Source: Hyphomicrobium_A sp963722495 (lineage in GTDB: Bacteria > Pseudomonadota > Alphaproteobacteria > Rhizobiales > Hyphomicrobiaceae). Taken from it: DNA of 64,000 bases. The translations under genes were made by a program, and so were the position numbers. Where the stretch lies: NCBI GenBank assembly GCA_963722495.1, contig CAVRND010000001.1, positions 62,001 through 126,000 on the forward strand. The letters are read 5' to 3'. Shown piece by piece: positions 1 through 8,567 of the stretch. Each line of letters opens with the position of its first letter. Within the stretch, counting starts at the first letter, position 1. The notes beneath the pieces were generated by a model. It was not told where the DNA came from, did not search any database, and worked only from the letters and a program-made list of their open reading frames with translations.

Positions 1-2
1 TC

Positions 3-1428
3 GTCGTCTCCGACGTGACCGCCGCCACCGACACGGCGCGCCTGGCGCACGTTCTCCTTCCTGCGACTGCGTGGGGCGAAAAGAGCGGCACCGTCACCAA
101 TTCGGAGCGCCGCATCTCGCGCCAGCGCAGCTTTCTGCCCGCGCCCGGCGACGCGCGTCCAGACTGGTGGATCATCTGCGAGGTCGCCAGCCGCATGGGC
201 CATGACGACGCGTTCGCCTATGCCGACCCTGCCGAGCTCTTTGCCGAGCACGCGGCGCTGTCGGGGTTCGAGAACGGCGGCGCACGCGACTTCGACATCG
301 GCGCGATGGCCGCGATGGACGGCGCGGAATACGAAGACCTGGAGCCGGTGCAATGGCCGCGCGCTTCGAGCCTTCCCGCGCCGGCGCGCATGTTCGCCGA
401 CGGCGGCTTCTTCACGCCTGACCGCAAGGCGCGCTTCGTCGAAGTGTCCGCTGCAACGGCGGGGCAAACCGCGCCGGGCTTCCCGCTGACGCTCAATACC
501 GGCCGCGTGCGCGATCACTGGCACACCATGACGCGCACGGGAAAGAGCCAGCGCCTGTCGCAGCACTGCGCCGAGCCCTACGTCGAGATCAATCCGCATG
601 ACGCCAAGCGCCATCACATCGGCGATGCCGCATTGGTCCGCGTCTCGACCGGCCTCGGCGCCATCCTCGTGCGCGCACTCGTTACGCCCCGGCAGCAGCC
701 GGGCTCGATCTTCGTGCCCATGCACTGGAACGACCAGTTCGCGTCCCGCGCGCGCGTCGACGTGCTGGCCGCCGCCGTCACCGATCCGATCTCCGGCCAG
801 CCCGCCACGAAGAATATTCCGGCGCGCGTCGAGCCATTTCGTCGCCGCAACGTACGGCTTCGCTGTCCTGCGCCGTAAGCCGGAAGCGATCGCTGCCGAG
901 TACTGGGCCATCGCCAAGTGCAACGGCGGCTGGCGCGTCGAGATGGCATTTGCCGCCAGTTCCGAAGATTGGGCCGGCTACGTGACCGCGTTGGTTGGCG
1001 GCAGCACCGAATTGGTCGCCTACCACGACGCCCAGACGGGCTGCCACCGCTACGCTTGCTACGAGGGCGACCGGCTCGCTGGCGCAGTTTTCCTGGCACC
1101 CGAGCCAGTCGCGGTCTCGCGTGACTGGGCCATCGCCCAGCTCGGCGCCCCGAACCTTGCGCGCCGCCAGCGCGCGTCGGTGATGGCCGGCCGGCCCGGC
1201 AAGGGAGGCATCGAGCGCGGGGCGACCATTTGCGCCTGTTTCGGCGTCGGGGCCAACGAGATCGCCGCTGCCGTCGGCCGCGGCTGCAAGACAGTGTCGG
1301 CCATCGGCGAAGCGCTGCACGCCGGCACCAACTGCGGCTCCTGCCGCTCCGAAATTCGCAACATCATCGACGCGCAACTCGCGACCGCGGCCCTAGCGCA
1401 GCCGCGTACGCTCGTCACGTCGGGCTGA
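3..1428 (+). CDS. nasA: Assimilatory nitrate reductase, catalytic subunit (C-terminal part; one frameshift)
   Basis: The window opens inside this gene; about the last 475 residues are present. NasA reduces nitrate to nitrite in the cytoplasm with bis-MGD molybdenum cofactor and Fe-S clusters. Visible are the molybdopterin dinucleotide-binding domain (NTGRVRDHWHTMTRTGK, then HMHWNDQF-like PMHWNDQF) and a C-terminal BFD-type [2Fe-2S] domain with CACFGV and GTNCGSC cysteine pairs, the arrangement found in NasA but not in periplasmic NapA. The frame changes by +1 near 836-840 (an extra T in the ATTTCGTC stretch); without it the reading frame would end at 878 before the BFD domain. The stop is 9 bp before the SUMT gene, consistent with one nitrate-assimilation operon. 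Confidence 0.88.
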
Positions 1429-1436
1429 GGATCACC

Positions 1437-2358
1437 ATGCACGGATACCTGCACTCGCTGAACGTGCCGACAGTGACCGACCTCATCGGCGGCCTGTTGC
1501 ATCGCGTGACGGCGGCAAGCCGAGCGTGGCTGCCGCATCGCCGCGTCAACGGAAGCGCCGCCACAGGATATCGCTCGCATCGCGATCGACCCGGCACCGG
1601 CCTCGTCAGCCTCGTCGGCGCCGGTCCCGGCGACCCGGAGTTGCTGACCCTCAAGGCGCTGCGAACACTTCGAGAGGCCGATGTCATCCTGTACGACCAG
1701 CTCGTATCGGCGGAGGTGCTGGCGCTCGCATCGCCCGGCGCCGAGCGCATCGATGTCGGCAAGAAGGGCTACGGCCGCGCCTGCAAGCAGGGCGACATCA
1801 ACGATCTGATGGTGGCGCTCGCCTCTGCCGGCCGACGGGTCGTGCGTCTCAAGGCGGGCGATCCGCTGATGTTCGGCCGCCTCGAGGAGGAGATCGCCGC
1901 GCTCGACGCGGCCGGCATCGCTTTCGAGGTCATTCCCGGCATCTCGGCCGCGCAGGGCGCCGCCTCGCGGCTTGGCGTTCCGCTGACGCGCCGCCGCGGC
2001 GCGCGCCGCTTTCAGGCCATCACCGGGCACGCGACCGACGGGCACCTTCCCGACGATTTCGATTGGTCGGGCGTCGCCGATGCGAAGGCGACCACCGCCG
2101 TCTACATGCCCAAGGCCACCATCGGCGTGCTGTGCGCCGAGCTTCTGCGCCGCGGCCTCCTCGGCAGCGCACCCGGCCGTCGCCGTATTCAACGCCACGC
2201 GCGCCAACGAGACGATCGTCACCGCGTCAATCGGGACCTTGCCGGAGCGCATTGCAGCCGTCGACACCGGCGCACCCTGCATCATCCTGATCGGCGTCGA
2301 CGCCACGAAACGCGCCCTCGCCGTGCGCTCGCCGGCGCGCGAGCACGCGAACGCATGA
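1437..2358 (+). CDS. cobA: Uroporphyrinogen-III C-methyltransferase (one frameshift)
   Basis: This SAM-dependent enzyme makes precorrin-2 for siroheme, the cofactor of assimilatory nitrite reductase, which explains its place directly after nasA (8 bp gap, GAGGA ribosome site before ATG 1437). Family motifs are clear: VGAGPGDPELLTLKA, then VRLKAGDPLMFGR, VIPGISAAQGAASRLGVPLT, and later HPAVAVFNATRANE. The first 55 or so residues are a variable extension. It is a stand-alone SUMT without the CysG dehydrogenase/ferrochelatase part. The frame moves by +1 near 2169, where AGC-CAC appears as AGCGCAC (an inserted G); repaired length is about 306 residues. Confidence 0.88.
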
Positions 2359-2395
2359 CATCCGAGTTGCAGTCTTGAGTGGAGCAAAGAGTAGC

Positions 2396-3664
2396 GTGAC
2401 GCGACAGATCAAAGCCTTGGGCGCGGCCATCGCGATCGCGCTCGCTTTCGGCGCCAATCCGGTTGCTGCGGCCGATCTCGGAGATAGTTGCTGCGCCGAT
2501 CTGGAGGAGCGCATCGCCGAGCTCGAAGCGACCACTGCACGAAAGGGCAATCGCAAGGTCTCCCTCTCCGTCACCGGATACGTGACGAAGCAGATCATGT
2601 TCTGGGACGACGGCGTCGAGCGCAACGCCTACATCACCGACGTCGGACCGACGCAGGCGACCAACTTCCGCTTTACGGGAGAAGCGACGATCGCGCCCGG
2701 CTGGAAGGCCGGCTACATGATGCGCATCCAGGATCTTACCGACAATCCCATGGGCTCCAGCCAGTTCGTTGACAGCACCAATATGGGCCTCAACGTGCAG
2801 ATGGCGAACTGGTACCTCGCGAGCAAAGAGCTCGGCAAGCTGAGCGTCGGCAGGAACGCGCTGGCGGCAAAGAGTGCGGCCATGTTCACCGATCTCTCCG
2901 GCACGCAGGTCATTGCCAACTACGTGCTGTTCGACGGCGGCGGCTTCTTCCTGCGCCAAGACGGCAATCTCACCGCCCTGAAGTGGGGCGACTTCGGCTA
3001 TTGCTACGCGCAGCAGCGGCCGTGGGGCGGCGACTGCGACGGCATCGTCATGAACGGCGTGCGCTACGACAGCCCCGTCTTCGCGGGATTTTCCGTTTCG
3101 GCAAGCTGGGGCGAGGACGACGATTGGGAAGTTGCCGCGCGCTATGCGGGCGAGGCGGCCGGCTTCAAGCTCGCTTTCGGCGCCGGCTACTCGGTGAACA
3201 CCGACGAGCAGACGCAGCCGCCGCCCGTCTCGCTGAGCAAAGACTCTGCCGTCTTCCAAGCTGGCGGATATGCGCAGCATCTCGCCACCGGACTGTTCAT
3301 CCACGCGGCCTATGGCGAGGAAGACAACAACGACAAGAAGACCTTTGCCGGCTTTACCGAGCCCAACTCGCACCAGTGGTATGTGAAGGGCGGCGTGCGG
3401 CGGCAGTGGTTGCCACTCGGTCACACCGTCATCTATGGCGAATACGGCGCCTACATTGATCAAATGTCGCCCGCCGCGCTCGCTGCCGGCGCCACATCGA
3501 GCGAGTTCGAGCGCTTCGGCATCGGCGCCGTGCAGGAAATCGATGCGGCGTCCATGTCGCTGTGGGTCAAATACCGCGAACATCGCGCCGATGTGTCCGG
3601 TATCGGCTCCGGCACGCTGGACGACTTCCGCTATGTCTCCACCGGCGCCCTGATAAACTTCTAA
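2396..3664 (+). CDS. Alphaproteobacterial porin, outer-membrane beta-barrel
   Basis: A trimeric-type porin for passive uptake of small solutes. It has a signal peptide (IKALGAAIAIALAFGANPVAAA) followed by DLGDSCCADLEERIAELEATT-like sequence, a short coiled stretch seen in Hyphomicrobiaceae and Bradyrhizobium porins, then many amphipathic strands and a C-terminal phenylalanine (GALINF) needed for BAM-mediated assembly. GTG 2396 is chosen as start because GGAG lies about 12 bp upstream and the signal peptide then has a normal length; TTG 2375 is an in-frame alternative. It follows the nitrate genes by under 40 bp, so co-transcription and a role in nitrate entry are possible but not shown. Confidence 0.85.
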   Translation: MTRQIKALGAAIAIALAFGANPVAAADLGDSCCADLEERIAELEATTARKGNRKVSLSVTGYVTKQIMFWDDGVERNAYITDVGPTQATNFRFTGEATIAPGWKAGYMMRIQDLTDNPMGSSQFVDSTNMGLNVQMANWYLASKELGKLSVGRNALAAKSAAMFTDLSGTQVIANYVLFDGGGFFLRQDGNLTALKWGDFGYCYAQQRPWGGDCDGIVMNGVRYDSPVFAGFSVSASWGEDDDWEVAARYAGEAAGFKLAFGAGYSVNTDEQTQPPPVSLSKDSAVFQAGGYAQHLATGLFIHAAYGEEDNNDKKTFAGFTEPNSHQWYVKGGVRRQWLPLGHTVIYGEYGAYIDQMSPAALAAGATSSEFERFGIGAVQEIDAASMSLWVKYREHRADVSGIGSGTLDDFRYVSTGALINF

Positions 3665-3787
3665 GCAACTTCGTGAAGGAGCATCAATCAACTATCGGGC
3701 TTTGAAGCCGCGATACCCGGCCAGATCGGACCAGCACTTGCGCCGCCCGCGCGTTCGATGGAGCATACGGCCCAGGATTGGCAGCGG

Positions 3788-4723
3788 ATGTTTAGCGTGA
3801 TCGGTAAAGCTGCAAGTTTGCTTGGTAGTGCGGCACTGCTGTTCGGCGTCGGAAGCGGGGCGCCCGCGGCGGCGGCCAAGCTGCGCATTTGCCAGACCCA
3901 ATCGCAGACGTACGAGCAGATCAAGCCCACCGCGACCCCGCTCGAAATCAACGCCGCGCTGTTCTCTGCCGCGGACAAACGTTGCGTCGCGCTTGCCAAG
4001 CGCATCCTGGCGGATGGCGCATCGCTGAAAGCGCGCGACCGCTTCGGCGCCATGCCGCTGAGCCGCGCCGCCAAAGCTGGCGATGTGGAGATCGTCGAGC
4101 TGTTCCTCGAAGGCGGCGCGGATATCGACGCGCGCAGCCTCGACGGCTCGACGGCGCTGTATGTCGCCGCCGAGGCGGGCCGCCATTCGGCGGTCGAAAA
4201 ACTGATCGCGCATGGCGCCGACGTCAATCTTCCCGGTCGCAGCGGTATCGCACCCGTTGCCGTCGCCGCCTTCTCCGGCGATGAGCCGCTCGTGCGCCTG
4301 CTACTCGACAAGGGCGCCGACGCCAACGCCGTCGACGGCACCGGGAAGTCGGCCATCTGCTATGCGGCCGGACGCGGCTTTCCCGCCGTGGTGCGCGGGC
4401 TGCTCGACCGTGGCGTCGACGTCAACAAGCGCTACGGCAACGATCTCACCGCCTTGATGTGGGCGGCCGGTTACACGGAAGAAGCCGGTACCAACGACAT
4501 GGACGAGATCATCAAGCTGCTGATCGATCGCGGCGCGCGCCTCGATGATCGCGACAACCGCGGGCGCACAGCTCTGATGATCGCTGCCGCCGTCGGCCAC
4601 ACCGCCGCTGCCGAGTTGCTGATCAGCCGCGGTGCCGATCCGGCAGCGCGTGACAAACAGGGCAAGTCTGCTGGCGATCTCGCGGCCAACGACGAGCTGC
4701 GCGCGCGCCTTGCCGCCAAGTAG
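3788..4723 (+). CDS. Secreted ankyrin-repeat protein
   Basis: After a hydrophobic signal-like segment (GKAASLLGSAALLFGVG, ending in an Ala-rich stretch) come about seven ankyrin repeats of roughly 33 residues, with typical DGSTALYVAAEAGRHSAVEKL and NRGRTALMIAAAVGH patterns, to the C-terminus. Ankyrin repeats bind other proteins; the partner is unknown. In bacteria such periplasmic ankyrin proteins often sit near peroxidase or cytochrome genes, and a diheme cytochrome lies next door, convergent with this gene with only 15 bp between. ATG 3788 gives the better signal peptide; ATG 3758 is an in-frame alternative adding ten residues. Confidence 0.8.
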   Translation: MFSVIGKAASLLGSAALLFGVGSGAPAAAAKLRICQTQSQTYEQIKPTATPLEINAALFSAADKRCVALAKRILADGASLKARDRFGAMPLSRAAKAGDVEIVELFLEGGADIDARSLDGSTALYVAAEAGRHSAVEKLIAHGADVNLPGRSGIAPVAVAAFSGDEPLVRLLLDKGADANAVDGTGKSAICYAAGRGFPAVVRGLLDRGVDVNKRYGNDLTALMWAAGYTEEAGTNDMDEIIKLLIDRGARLDDRDNRGRTALMIAAAVGHTAAAELLISRGADPAARDKQGKSAGDLAANDELRARLAAK

Positions 4724-4738
4724 CCGCGCGCCGGCGCA

Positions 4739-5368
4739 TCAGCGGCCGTTGCTGCCGCCCTGAATCTGCAGCCCCGCGGCGTAGTGAGAAATGGCGTCGA
4801 TGTCGTCCGGCGAGATCGCCTTCATGAGATCCGACATGCCGGGATTGTTGCCGCGGCTGCCGTCGCGGAACGCGAGCATCGTCTGCTTGAGATATGCCTG
4901 CTGCTGACCGGCGAGACGCGCCGTCGTGCCGTCACCCTGCAGCTGATCGAGATGGCAGCTCGGGCACCCGACCGAACCGACGGCGCTCAGCGCTTTCTTC
5001 GAAACGTCGTCGGCGGCTGACGGCTGCTGCAGCTCCGGCCAGGCCTTTTTAGAGAAGTACGCCGCCAGCGCCTTCATGTCGTCCTTCGTCAGGTCGGCGG
5101 CGATGGGCGACATCTGGTCGTTCTTGCGCGAGCCCTTATTGAAGTCGCGCAGGTTGAGATAGAGGTAGCCCTCGTTCTGGCCCCAAATCACCGGCGTCGT
5201 CTTTTCCTGCGGAATGCCCGCCTCTCCGTGGCAGGCCGAGCAGATCTGCGCCTTCTCCTCGATCGGCTGAGCCGGCGCCGGTTGGGCGACCACAGCTCCC
5301 GGCACCAGAGAAAAACACGCCGCAACCGCAGCGAGGCGACAGCCGGTGCCAATAGCGCGTGGTTGCAT
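4739..5368 (-). CDS. Periplasmic diheme cytochrome c (c4-like)
   Basis: 209 residues with a cleavable signal peptide (AAVAACFSLVPGAVVAQP) and two class I haem-binding motifs, CSACH at residues 43-47 and CPSCH at 135-139, each followed by a candidate axial methionine region (MSPIAADLT and PGMSDLMKAI). The two-domain plan fits cytochrome c4. It lies downstream of the PQQ alcohol dehydrogenase on the same strand, so it is the likely electron acceptor carrying electrons from the alcohol oxidation to the terminal oxidase. GGAG is about 13 bp upstream of the start. Confidence 0.85.
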   Translation of the reverse strand: MQPRAIGTGCRLAAVAACFSLVPGAVVAQPAPAQPIEEKAQICSACHGEAGIPQEKTTPVIWGQNEGYLYLNLRDFNKGSRKNDQMSPIAADLTKDDMKALAAYFSKKAWPELQQPSAADDVSKKALSAVGSVGCPSCHLDQLQGDGTTARLAGQQQAYLKQTMLAFRDGSRGNNPGMSDLMKAISPDDIDAISHYAAGLQIQGGSNGR

Positions 5369-5442
5369 GGTCGCGTACTCCGTTGACGGGCATGCAAAGG
5401 ACGGGGCACACGTTGCCCCGTCCCCTAATATAGTTCATCGGC

Positions 5443-7161
5443 TCAATCGACCGTGAACGCGATGATGTTGTTGCCGCGCTTGAAGTCGATCTGCGTGTTG
5501 CCGCCCGCGCCGACGACGATGTACTGCTTGCCGTCGACGCTATAGGACGACGCCGGCGCATTGACGCCCGCGCCCGCCTGGAACGACCACAGGATCTTGC
5601 CGCTCTCCGCGTCATAGGCGCGGAACCAGCCGTTGGCTTCGCCGGTGAACATGAGACCGCCGGCGGTGGTGAAGGCGCCACCCATCATCGGCTGCGGCGT
5701 CTTCACCTGCCATTTGATCTTGCCGGTGTTGTAGTCGACGGCGGTGATGTTGCCGAACTGCTCCTCGCCGGGAATCACCTTGAAGGCGCCGCCCAGCCAC
5801 AGCTTGCCATCGGGATAGGGCGAGCTCTGAACCTGATAGGTCATAGGCTGGTGCAGGTTGACTGCGTAGGCGAGGTTCAGCTCCGGATTGACCGCCATCG
5901 GCGACCACTCGACGCCACCGTTGGCGCCCGGCAGCATGCGCGCGCCTTCCTTGGTCGGCAGCGTCCACATGTTCTCCTGCGCCACCATCGGCTCGGAGAA
6001 GCGGATGAGGCTGCAGTCCTTGCGATCGTGCACGTAGACGTAGCCCGTCTTGCCGGCATGAATGACGCCGGGGATAGTGTTGCCATCCTTGTCCTTCACG
6101 TCGACGAGGATGGGTGGGCTCACCGAGTCGAAGTCCCACACGTCATGCGGAATGTACTGGAGGTGGCAGACGTACTTGCCGGTGTCGAGATCGAGCGCGA
6201 CGAGCGAGTCCGTATAGAGGTTGTCGCCGGGGCGGTTTGAGCCGTCGAGATCGGGAGACGGATTGCCGACGACGAAATAGATGCGATTGGTCTTGAGATC
6301 GACCGCCGGGTTCTGCCACACGCCGCCGCCGAGCGTCTTGTAGGGATCGCCGTTCTTTTCGTATGCCGCCTTCTCCGCCGCGATGTCGCGCAGCAGGTCT
6401 TTGCCCGTCGCATCATGGGTCGCCCATACGCCCGCCGACTTCTCCGGCACGGTGTCGAAGTTCCACACCTGCTTGCCGGTTTCGGCATCGTAGGCGCGTA
6501 CGAAACCGCGGATGCCGTATTCGCCGCCGTTGGTGCCGATGAGGATCTTGCCGTTGACGGCCGTCGGCGCCATCGTCTCGCTGTAGCCGTCCTCGGGATC
6601 GGCGATCTCCGTCTCCCACACGACACTGCCGGTCTTGGCGTCGAGGGCCACGAGCTTGGCGTCGAGCGTGCCCAGGTAGACCTTGTCTTTGTAGACAGCG
6701 ACGCCGCGGTTGTTGGGGCCGCAGCAGTAGGTCGTGATCGGGCCCATCTTGTGCTTGTAGTGCCAGTACTGCTCGCCGGTCTTGGCGTTGAGCGCATAGA
6801 CATGACTGAACGATGTCGTCACGTACATGACGCCGTTGACGACGATCGGTGTCGTCTCCAGCGACTCCTTCACTTCCGTCTGGAAGATCCAGGCCGGATG
6901 CAGCTTGCCGACATTCGTGGTGTCGATCTGCTTGCCGGGGAAGTAGCGCGTCTGATCGTAGTTGCCGTTGGTATGCAGGAAATTGGTGCTGTCGCTGGCC
7001 GCCGCGCTCAGCTGCTCCTGCGTCACCACCGTCGCAGGCGCGTTCGTTACCGCCTTGGGGGCGCTGTGCTCGATTTCCTGAGCGCCGGCCGAGCTTATCG
7101 CAGCGCAGGCAATCGCCGCCGTGTACGCAGCGCGAGCGAGGCCCGATCTTGTAGCTTGCAT
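5443..7161 (-). CDS. PQQ-dependent alcohol dehydrogenase, probably lanthanide-binding type
   Basis: A periplasmic quinoprotein of about 572 residues with signal peptide (AAIACAAISSAGA) and eight-bladed propeller. Cofactor and metal signatures are present: adjacent cysteines YCCGP (146-147) that form the disulfide over PQQ, metal-ligand Glu in GGEYGIRG (E214), Asn in GNPSPD (N300) and the catalytic Asp in WDFD (D343). The residue two after the catalytic Asp is also Asp (D345), as in XoxF and ExaF/PedH lanthanide enzymes, while calcium MxaF has Ala there. Start 7161 has a strong GGAGGAAGCA ribosome site. The diheme cytochrome gene follows by 74 bp. Whether methanol, ethanol or another alcohol is the substrate cannot be read here. 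Confidence 0.88.
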   Translation of the reverse strand: MQATRSGLARAAYTAAIACAAISSAGAQEIEHSAPKAVTNAPATVVTQEQLSAAASDSTNFLHTNGNYDQTRYFPGKQIDTTNVGKLHPAWIFQTEVKESLETTPIVVNGVMYVTTSFSHVYALNAKTGEQYWHYKHKMGPITTYCCGPNNRGVAVYKDKVYLGTLDAKLVALDAKTGSVVWETEIADPEDGYSETMAPTAVNGKILIGTNGGEYGIRGFVRAYDAETGKQVWNFDTVPEKSAGVWATHDATGKDLLRDIAAEKAAYEKNGDPYKTLGGGVWQNPAVDLKTNRIYFVVGNPSPDLDGSNRPGDNLYTDSLVALDLDTGKYVCHLQYIPHDVWDFDSVSPPILVDVKDKDGNTIPGVIHAGKTGYVYVHDRKDCSLIRFSEPMVAQENMWTLPTKEGARMLPGANGGVEWSPMAVNPELNLAYAVNLHQPMTYQVQSSPYPDGKLWLGGAFKVIPGEEQFGNITAVDYNTGKIKWQVKTPQPMMGGAFTTAGGLMFTGEANGWFRAYDAESGKILWSFQAGAGVNAPASSYSVDGKQYIVVGAGGNTQIDFKRGNNIIAFTVD

Positions 7162-7664
7162 TGCTTCCTCCACGTCCCTCTGACACGAGCACGGCCGCAC
7201 GAAGGAGCGGCTCTCATGGCGAGCCTAAGCGGGAACTTTACGACAGTGCGCTTGCCACCATTGCCTGTCAACGCAGGGAAACTTGCCTGTTCGTATAGGA
7301 ATTGTTACGACCGCAACACGTCTGACGGCGAGCCCTTTCCGGACGGCTCCGCTCAAAGCGACGCGATCGAAGACATGTTAAGCAGCGCCAAAAAGCATCG
7401 TCGGCAATTAGCAACAAACCGCCACGATCGGACGACGCCTCGTGGCGCCAGGTAGACGCCGAGCAGTGAGGGCTCTGTTTCCCAGCTATGCGAATGCTGC
7501 GTGGCGTGGGCGGTCCAAGCCCCATGGCGAGGGGGTCCGCATCGCCCGTGTCGATAGCGCGCAGTCACTGCCCCAGTGCGCTCACAAATTCGTAAGCTAC
7601 ATGATCGACGGTCGGTGGCCGCAAGGCATGGCGACCGGATAGTTCACCAACGCGAGGCGCCGAC
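7162..7664. other. Intergenic region between divergent PQQ dehydrogenase and chitosanase genes
   Basis: About 500 bp that must hold both divergent promoters. A TTGACA is present on the minus strand at about 7266-7271, roughly 100 bp upstream of the dehydrogenase start, but no good -10 box follows at the right distance. I see no convincing protein-coding frame, no strong hairpin and no direct repeat. Confidence 0.4.
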
Positions 7665-8546
7665 ATGGGCAAAAGCCGTCGGGAATTTCTGCACGGGGCT
7701 GTGCGAGCCACCTTGCTGACTGCGTTCGCCGCGACGACAGCTCGGCATGGCTTGGCCGACACTCCGGCCGCTAAGGTCCCGCAACTTTCTCCCTTGAGCA
7801 AAAACACCATGCCCGCGCCGCAAAATGCGCAGTCGGCCGCAGACGTCGATCTCGCCAGAAGGATCAAGGCGATCTCGAACGTCTTCGAGGTGGGTCGACC
7901 CGATCCCGACTATGCCTATGTCGAAGATCTCGGCGACGGCCGCGGTTACACTGTCACGCAGTACGGATTCTGCACCTATAACGACGAAGTCGCGCAGGTG
8001 ATCAATCGCTACGCGCAGCACGTGCCCGATACGCACTTGAAGAAGTTTCTGCCGCATCTCCCCCCAGTCTCGGACGGAACCAGCACAAAGGGTCTGGCGG
8101 GATTTCCGGCCGCGTGGCGCAAAGAGGTCAAGGCCTCTCCGCTCCTTGGCACCGCCTGCGACGACGAGGCCGACATGCTCTACCTGCGTCCCGCACTGGC
8201 CGCAGCTGCATCGGCGGGCGTCACCTCGGCGATCGGCAAGGCAATCTTCTACGACACCTGGTTGCAGCACGGCGCCAGCACCGACGCGGATTCTCTGCCC
8301 ACCATCCTCGAGCGCACGATTGACGAGACCGGTGGCGTCGAGGCCAGCACGGAAGCCGACTTCCTGCGCACGTTCTTGGCGATCCGCAAATCGGTTCTGC
8401 ACGCGCCGGCAAACCACGAAACCAAGGAAGTCTGGCGCGCCTCCGCGGGGCGCGTCGATGCCTTACGCCGGCTGCTCGACAACAACCCCGATCTCGCCCC
8501 GCCCATCGAGGTCGCCAACGCCGACGTCGATGTCGTGGTGCTGTAA
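7665..8546 (+). CDS. Chitosanase, glycoside hydrolase family 46, Tat-exported
   Basis: 293 residues. The N-terminus carries a twin-arginine signal (SRREFLHGAV then a hydrophobic stretch). The GH46 signature follows: ISNVFE (candidate acid Glu75), YVEDLGDGRGYT (GDGRGYT at 90-96) and GFCTYND (candidate second carboxylate Asp107), then FYDTWLQHG further on. GH46 enzymes hydrolyse beta-1,4 bonds in chitosan (deacetylated GlcNAc polymer). The spacing around the second carboxylate is one residue shorter than in the Streptomyces enzyme, so activity should be tested. The gene converges on the GH18/CE4/GT2 gene with a 21 bp gap, suggesting a shared polymer substrate. Confidence 0.82.
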   Translation: MGKSRREFLHGAVRATLLTAFAATTARHGLADTPAAKVPQLSPLSKNTMPAPQNAQSAADVDLARRIKAISNVFEVGRPDPDYAYVEDLGDGRGYTVTQYGFCTYNDEVAQVINRYAQHVPDTHLKKFLPHLPPVSDGTSTKGLAGFPAAWRKEVKASPLLGTACDDEADMLYLRPALAAAASAGVTSAIGKAIFYDTWLQHGASTDADSLPTILERTIDETGGVEASTEADFLRTFLAIRKSVLHAPANHETKEVWRASAGRVDALRRLLDNNPDLAPPIEVANADVDVVVL

Positions 8547-8567
8547 CGCGCGGTTACCCAAACACTA

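Noticed and set aside
2282..3691. A 469-residue minus-strand frame opposite the porin gene
   Set aside because: Same antisense effect; the porin on the plus strand has a signal peptide and terminal Phe.
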